A DNA stretch of 45,149 nucleotides from an uncultured Planctomycetia bacterium (lineage in GTDB: Bacteria; Planctomycetota; Phycisphaerae; Phycisphaerales; SM1A02): assembly GCA_937871505.1 (NCBI GenBank), contig CALMPF010000054.1:1-45149 (forward strand), in the 5' to 3' direction. The notes under the pieces are model-generated. The model was not told where the DNA came from and made no database searches. It was given only the letters and a program-made list of their open reading frames with translations. Of the stretch, positions 40,315-45,149 are shown piece after piece. The first letter of the stretch is position 1; each line of letters begins with the position of its first letter. The translations under genes were made by a program, and so were the position numbers.

Positions 40315-41429
40315 CTGACCTGCTGGTGAAGTTCGATGCCTGGCTGACCGACGGCGGACCCGCTGCCCTCGTCATGCGGGAACGACTTATGCCCGTCGAG
40401 GGCCACGAAGGCGTCGTCTTTCCCGCAACGTTCGCAGCGGGTGACGGCTTTCCTGGGGGATACAACATCGACGGGCCCTTCGACGGTCGGCCCGGGAGCG
40501 AGAATGTCTGCCTCATCGACTCGGTCGGCTCCCAAGCCAACCGAGTCGAGCCGGAGTTCTCCTCTGAGAAGTACCGGAACTTGGTGCCGCAGATCACCAT
40601 CACCGCCGGCGAGCGAAGCGTGCACATCCTCGATGCGGGGCATCGAGCGGGCGACGCGCTCCTGCGGTGCACGGAGCTGGCCGATGACCTGAAGGCCGCC
40701 TTTGAAGGCGCCGGGAAGGGGAACGTGGAACCCCTCGCGAAGATCGCGCCGACCTCGCTGGTCTTCGGTGTCTGGGACTCCCGGGTCACTCAGGTCAAGC
40801 TACCACGAATCGTCTCATCCGCGATCCGCGCCTTCAACGTGCGCCGTCTGACCCGGGGCGCGGTCTACATACCTCCTCTGGACTACGCCGCACTTGAGGT
40901 GTTCAGCGAGGACGACAAGAGCAAAGCGGAGGGCAACAGGAAGAGCCCGCTTGCACAGCGAGGATTTGTCCACAATCCTGCCTCGGGATCGCACGGTGGG
41001 GTGCTCGCGACCGGAGGGATCCGGCGCGACGCCACCCTCAACCTTGCCGCGCTGCGGCTGCTCAGATCGGGCGAGGGCAACTCGCTGCCGCTCCGCCGCT
41101 ACATTCTCGGGCTGTCCCTCGTCGCGTTCACGCACCCCAGTGCCTTCGTTGGGTATCTGCGCCAAGGCTGTACGCTCGTGCTCGACCCCGACGCGGCGCC
41201 TTCGCCCCGAGAGTTCACGCTCGTCCACTGTGACGGCACGCGCGAGTCGCAGCGGTTTGTCCACGACGATGCGCTCGCTTTCGCGACGACAACGGCGGGT
41301 GCATTCGGCGTCGGCGAATCCAAGTCCGTGGCGTTCGACAAGGCGCGCGCGCAGCGCGATGTCGCCGACAAGAAGGGGGACAGGAAGGGTACGAGGGGGA
41401 AGAATGCGGAGACGGGAGCCAAGGAGTAG
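40311..41429 (+). CDS. csb1: Csb1 (GSU0053-type Cas7), Cascade backbone
   Basis: A RAMP-superfamily protein of 372 aa that coats the crRNA spacer as the repeated backbone subunit of type I-G Cascade. The conserved segment LIDSVGSQANRVE lies at about residues 69-81 and PTSLVFGVWDSR at about 147-158; FNVRRLTRGAVYIPPLDY follows. Glycine-rich SGSHGGVLATGGIRRDATLNL lies near residue 235. The tail is Lys/Arg/Glu-rich (KKGDRKGTRGKNAETGAKE). The ATG at 40311 overlaps the csb3 stop (ATGA) and has GAAGGAG 7 bp upstream, so the start is secure. csb2 begins 6 bp after its stop. Confidence 0.9.
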   Translation: MTDLLVKFDAWLTDGGPAALVMRERLMPVEGHEGVVFPATFAAGDGFPGGYNIDGPFDGRPGSENVCLIDSVGSQANRVEPEFSSEKYRNLVPQITITAGERSVHILDAGHRAGDALLRCTELADDLKAAFEGAGKGNVEPLAKIAPTSLVFGVWDSRVTQVKLPRIVSSAIRAFNVRRLTRGAVYIPPLDYAALEVFSEDDKSKAEGNRKSPLAQRGFVHNPASGSHGGVLATGGIRRDATLNLAALRLLRSGEGNSLPLRRYILGLSLVAFTHPSAFVGYLRQGCTLVLDPDAAPSPREFTLVHCDGTRESQRFVHDDALAFATTTAGAFGVGESKSVAFDKARAQRDVADKKGDRKGTRGKNAETGAKE

Positions 41430-41435
41430 CGCTGC

Positions 41436-43022
41436 ATGCCCTCACATCTCCTCGTTTCCGTCACGTTCCTTCAGCCGACCTGCCACGCACGGATGGGTAA
41501 GGACGATGCGGCTGGCAATGAGTGGCCTCCCTCGCCGCTGCGGCTCTTCCAGGCGATGGTGGCCGGCGCCGCGGCGCGCTGGGGCGGGGGCAACGAAAGG
41601 CCCCGCGGATCGCTCACCGCGGAGGCCCCCGTCGCCGCGCTGAAGTGGCTCGAGCGCCTCTGTGCCTCGTCGCCGCCGACGATCGTCGCGCCGCGCGCCA
41701 TCACTGGTCAACCTGTGCCTCGGTATGTCCCCAACAACTCCGCTGATCTTGTTGCAGCGAAGTGGGCCGGGGGCGACGGCCTTGCCGCCTTCGAGGATCG
41801 CACGCTGAAGGTCTTCCGACCGACGTATCTGCTTGATGGCCAGACCGTCCACTACCGCTGGCCGCTTGAAGCGCCGGACGAGCACGAGGCTCGCCGCCAC
41901 GAGCACACCCTCGTCGCCACCGCCCGCTGCATCGTTGCGATGGGCTGGGGAATCGACGTCGCCATGGGCGATGCCCGCATCGTGAGCGCCGCTGACCCCG
42001 ACTCCCTCGTCGGCGAGCAGTGGGTACCCGGGTCGATCGGCCCGGCGGGCCTTCGCCTCCCGGTCAGCGGCACTCTCGATGGTCTCTTCGCTCGCCACGC
42101 TGCGTTCCTCGATCGTCTGAAGAGCGGCATCTTCCATCCCGTCGCGCCCCTCCGTGCGTTCACGACCGTCGAGTACCGCCGCGCCAGCGCTGTCCCTCCG
42201 CGCCACTTCGCCGCGTTTCTCCTCCGTCCAGCCGAACTCGATACTGGCTACGCCTCGTGTCCTGCGACGTACGCCAATCGCGTCTCGGCGATGCTCCGCC
42301 ACGTCGCGTGCAAGGCCGCGCAGGGCGACATCGACCCCCGCGGCTGGCGCACGGATGAATGGTCGCTAAGGGTGGTCGCCGGTCACGGTCCTGAGGGGAG
42401 TCCCAAGCGCCGCGCAACGGACGATCCGCACCCTCGCTTGTCCTATCTCTCTCTGCCCAGCATCGGCCATGCGCATGCCGATGGAATGATCCGGCGCGTC
42501 ATCGTCGCTGAGCCGTTCGGCGGCGATGGCCAGTCCGCTCGGTGGGCCGCCCAGCGTCTTGCTGGCGCGGAACTGCTCGACGAGGACTCGGGAAGGGCGG
42601 TCGCCCGGCTCGACCCAGTCGAACCCGATGAGGCAGAGTTCGGGCGGGTCTTCCCTCGCTACGCGCCGCGCTCAGGCCGTGAGGCGGCAGTGTGCTGGGT
42701 GTCCGTCACTCCGGTCGTTCTTCCGGGCTACGACGACAACAAGAGCTCCAAGCGGGAACGGCTCCTGCTGGACTCGCTCCGGCACGCCGGGATCGACCCC
42801 ATCGCCGTAGCTTCGATCGAATCGCGGCGGAGCGCGTGGCAGCCGCGCGGCGGAGGCGCCTTAGATCAGCCTTTGGGCGCGTTCAAGCGACCCAGCTATC
42901 TCCGACACCTCCCGGCAGTCCATGTGCGCCTGACCTTTCTGCAACCGACATCCGGCCCACTCTCGCTAGGGGCTGGGCGACACTGCGGCCTCGGAGTCCT
43001 TGCGGCAGAATCGTCGTCCTGA
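41436..43022 (+). CDS. csb2: Csb2 (GSU0054-type Cas5-Cas6 fusion)
   Basis: A 528-aa fusion that should both cap the crRNA 5' end (Cas5-like part) and process the repeat (Cas6-like part). The N-terminus reads VSVTFLQPTCHARMGKDD then EWPPSPLRLFQAMVAGAAARW, a typical opening of the family. In the second half, LSYLSLPSIGHAHADGMIRRV is the conserved His-bearing block, and the C-terminus has the Gly-rich loop RLTFLQPTSGPLSLGAGRHCGLGVL typical of Cas6-type RAMP proteins. The repeat folds into an 8-bp stem, the kind of RNA this protein would cut at its 3' base. AAGGAG lies about 10 bp before the ATG at 41436. It is the last cas gene before the leader. Confidence 0.9.
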   Translation: MPSHLLVSVTFLQPTCHARMGKDDAAGNEWPPSPLRLFQAMVAGAAARWGGGNERPRGSLTAEAPVAALKWLERLCASSPPTIVAPRAITGQPVPRYVPNNSADLVAAKWAGGDGLAAFEDRTLKVFRPTYLLDGQTVHYRWPLEAPDEHEARRHEHTLVATARCIVAMGWGIDVAMGDARIVSAADPDSLVGEQWVPGSIGPAGLRLPVSGTLDGLFARHAAFLDRLKSGIFHPVAPLRAFTTVEYRRASAVPPRHFAAFLLRPAELDTGYASCPATYANRVSAMLRHVACKAAQGDIDPRGWRTDEWSLRVVAGHGPEGSPKRRATDDPHPRLSYLSLPSIGHAHADGMIRRVIVAEPFGGDGQSARWAAQRLAGAELLDEDSGRAVARLDPVEPDEAEFGRVFPRYAPRSGREAAVCWVSVTPVVLPGYDDNKSSKRERLLLDSLRHAGIDPIAVASIESRRSAWQPRGGGALDQPLGAFKRPSYLRHLPAVHVRLTFLQPTSGPLSLGAGRHCGLGVLAAESSS

Positions 43023-43256
43023 GGCGGGCAGGCCGGGAGCACCCTCGTTGACGAATGGACATTGCCCCATAATCCCCACGAGTGCGCCGGTGGTGACGGG
43101 GGAGTCTGGGCACGCTCGCGACCGCCGATCAAGCCTGTTTTTGGGTGCTTTCTCCTGGCCGTCCGCGCGTTTTGGGCCCCGCCTCAGCAGAGAGTCCGTT
43201 CACGCTCGCGGACGCCCTCGCAGGTGCCCTAAGATCAGTTCCTTACGAGCGCGCCC
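43023..43256 (+). promoter_or_regulatory. CRISPR leader
   Basis: The 234 bp between csb2 and the first repeat should contain the leader and the pre-crRNA promoter. TTGACG (43048-43053) and CATAAT (43068-43073) are promoter-like, but their 14-bp spacing is short, so this assignment is weak. The run tgtttttgggtgctttc around 43136-43152 is the most A/T-rich piece of the leader. Repeat polarity (ATTGAAGY end) agrees with transcription from this side. Confidence 0.6.
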
Positions 43257-43645
43257 CCCTCCGCGGCTCATGAGCCGCGGCCCCATTGAAGTTCTGGGAC
43301 AAGACGCACGCGGCCACATGCGAGCATACCCTCCGCGGCTCATGAGCCGCGGCCCCATTGAAGTGACACTCGGCGCTGGCGTCGGCGTGCTCCTTTGCCC
43401 TCCGCGGCTCATGAGCCGCGGCCCCATTGAAGTCGCGACAACGCCGGGCGCTCATGGGATCTCAGCCCCTCCGCGGCTCATGAGCCGCGGCCCCATTGAA
43501 GTGTCGCAGCCTGGGCGCGCTCGAGCTTGATGCGTGCGCCCTCCGCGGCTCATGAGCCGCGGCCCCATTGAAGTGACAAGGTGAAGGTCAAGATCGCGCC
43601 CGAGTCGGCCCCTCCGCGGCTCATGAGCCGCGGCCCCATTGAAGT

Positions 43646-43682
43646 CGCGTGGTGCCGCTCATCGCAGGCGGATCTGGAGCAT
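43646..43682 (+). repeat. Spacer 6, longer copy of the duplicated spacer
   Basis: This 37-nt spacer begins cgcgtggtgccgctc and ends ggagcat. Its first 35 nt equal the whole of spacer 16. It follows repeat 6, which ends in T. Confidence 0.97.
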
Positions 43683-44362
43683 CCCTCCGCGGCTCATGAG
43701 CCGCGGCCCCATTGAAGTGACTGGATCGCGAGCGTCGCGCGCGGGAAATCGCCGCCCTCCGCGGCTCATGAGCCGCGGCCCCATTGAAGCCCCTCGACTC
43801 ATGGTGGTTCATCGTCCACCCCGACCCCCTCCGCGGCTCATGAGCCGCGGCCCCATTGAAGCATCGCCTCGATCCGTTGCCGTTCCGCTTCCGCCTCCCC
43901 TCCGCGGCTCATGAGCCGCGGCCCCATTGAAGCCTGCCAAGCCGGTCCGAGACCCACGTGATCGGCACGCCCTCCGCGGCTCATGAGCCGCGGCCCCATT
44001 GAAGCCGCAGTCCCGCGCCGGCGCCGACGAGCACGTTGTCCCCTCCGCGGCTCATGAGCCGCGGCCCCATTGAAGCGTTCCAGATGCGCACACCATCCTC
44101 GACCCTTTCATGCCCTCCGCGGCTCATGAGCCGCGGCCCCATTGAAGCCGCAGCCTGATAACGGCGCATGCTTCCGCCTCTTCCCCTCCGCGGCTCATGA
44201 GCCGCGGCCCCATTGAAGCCCGTCCTTCGCCGCGGCGGCGCTCAGCTCCACCGACCCTCCGCGGCTCATGAGCCGCGGCCCCATTGAAGCCGCTGATCGT
44301 CGGGGACGTCGAGCGCCCATCGCCCCCCCTCCGCGGCTCATGAGCCGCGGCCCCATTGAAGC

Positions 44363-44397
44363 CGCGTGGTGCCGCTCATCGCAGGCGGATCTGGAGC
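44363..44397 (+). repeat. Spacer 16, shorter copy of the duplicated spacer
   Basis: This 35-nt spacer is identical to the first 35 nt of spacer 6 and lacks its final AT. It follows repeat 16, which ends in C, and is separated from spacer 6 by nine unrelated spacers. Confidence 0.97.
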
Positions 44398-45149
44398 CCC
44401 TCCGCGGCTCATGAGCCGCGGCCCCATTGAAGCACGACATCCTGAGTCTGTCGGTGCGGGAAGTGCTCCACCCTCCGCGGCTCATGAGCCGCGGCCCCAT
44501 TGAAGCATCAACGAGACGCAGGTGACGGTCGATCCGGTCAGGCCCTCCGCGGCTCATGAGCCGCGGCCCCATTGAAGCATCGGTCTATCTCCAGTTGGGG
44601 GCGTCGCCCGGCCCCTCCGCGGCTCATGAGCCGCGGCCCCATTGAAGCGCATTCCAGCATTCTACGGCCGTGCCGTTGTTGCTCCCTCCGCGGCTCATGA
44701 GCCGCGGCCCCATTGAAGCTGTTCGGATGGCGGCGCCCGGATGTTTGGACGCTCCCTCCGCGGCTCATGAGCCGCGGCCCCATTGAAGCCACGGCGGTGG
44801 GTATCAGGAGGTCACCACGTTCCTGACCCTCCGCGGCTCATGAGCCGCGGCCCCATTGAAGCGACCCAGCCGTCCCCGCGGTGCCTACATCGACGATCCC
44901 CTCCGCGGCTCATGAGCCGCGGCCCCATTGAAGCGGGGTACTTCGCGTCGGCCGAGGAAGCGGAAGAGTCCCCTCCGCGGCTCATGAGCCGCGGCCCCAT
45001 TGAAGCCATCCGCGCGGGAGCTTGGCGGAGCCGTCCTTGGCCCCCTCCGCGGCTCATGAGCCGCGGCCCCATTGAAGCCAAGCCATGCGGAAGCATATCC
45101 TCGCGACCGCCGACCCTCCGCGGCTCATGAGCCGCGGCCCCATTGAAGC

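Larger units (their letters stand above)
43257..45149 (+). CRISPR. CRISPR array: 27 repeats, 26 spacers, continues past the window edge
   Basis: Each repeat is 36 bp: CCCTCCGCGG, then CTCATGAGCCGCGG, then CCCCATTGAAG and a final T or C. The spacers are 33-37 bp (mostly 35-36). The middle 20 bp (CCGCGGCTCATGAGCCGCGG) form a perfect palindrome that folds as an 8-bp stem with a CAUG loop. Repeats 1-7 (to 43718) end in T and repeats 8-27 end in C; nothing else varies. The ATTGAAGY end and the adjoining cas genes place the leader on the left. The last base of the window is the last base of repeat 27, so the true end is not seen. Two spacers share a 35-nt core (see separate entries). Confidence 0.98.

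Noticed and set aside
43048..43073. TTGACG/CATAAT as a confident pre-crRNA promoter
   Set aside because: The 14-bp spacing is three short of optimum and the site is about 180 bp from the first repeat; kept only as a weak note in the leader entry.
43200..45130. Short open frames in the array encoding repeated MSRGPIE or NGAAAHEPRR peptides
   Set aside because: They are the CRISPR repeat read through in different frames; the variable parts are spacers. There is no start signal or codon bias.

Overview
The window is very GC-rich bacterial DNA that looks like a planctomycete, most likely of the Phycisphaerae type. Two secreted proteins end in the paired [26 protein letters not shown] EF-hand (dockerin-like) motif common in that group. 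Many genes encode cell-envelope proteins with long low-complexity N-termini, and Shine-Dalgarno signals are mostly weak. This assignment is inference; no rRNA or other marker gene is present.

Positions 1-35,500 are chromosomal, mostly housekeeping and envelope genes in short, frequently divergent units. In order: a Tat-type SpoIID/LytB lipoprotein; a TPR protein with two RNA polymerase alpha-CTD-like domains; a MATE transporter; a secreted two-domain thioredoxin-like protein; a polyprenyl diphosphate synthase divergent from a class I methyltransferase; an M14 carboxypeptidase with a dockerin-like tail; a ChaN-like lipoprotein; a chemoreceptor; a tripartite RND efflux set with the adaptor divergent from the outer-membrane factor and pump; an S41/PDZ protease fused in frame to a LolA-like domain behind an internal signal peptide; a NatAB-type ABC exporter; a beta-strand-repeat secreted protein with a dockerin-like tail; a CDP-alcohol phosphatidyltransferase; and a coupled pair of a secreted beta-propeller-like protein and a DUF255 thioredoxin-domain protein with a DsbD-alpha-like C-terminus.

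Positions 36,335-45,149 are a CRISPR-Cas locus of subtype I-G (formerly I-U): cas3 (helicase first, HD nuclease last), a csb3-like gene, csb1 (Cas7) and csb2 (Cas5-Cas6). The four genes are tightly packed (GTGA and ATGA overlaps, then 6 bp). A 234-bp leader and an array of 27 repeats and 26 spacers follow and run to the window edge. No cas1, cas2, cas4 or csx17 gene is present in the window. All repeats are identical except for their last base, which is T in the seven leader-proximal copies and C in the other twenty. One spacer occurs twice, at positions 6 and 16, with the same start but a length differing by 2 nt. These two patterns record the array's history and are the most unusual directly visible signals here.

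Smaller recurring themes are in-frame minisatellites in the N-terminal regions of at least four envelope proteins, and a perfect 14-bp GNRA-loop hairpin just upstream of the ABC exporter. Starts were chosen from overlap, RBS, signal-peptide or family-length arguments; where these disagree the entry says so.
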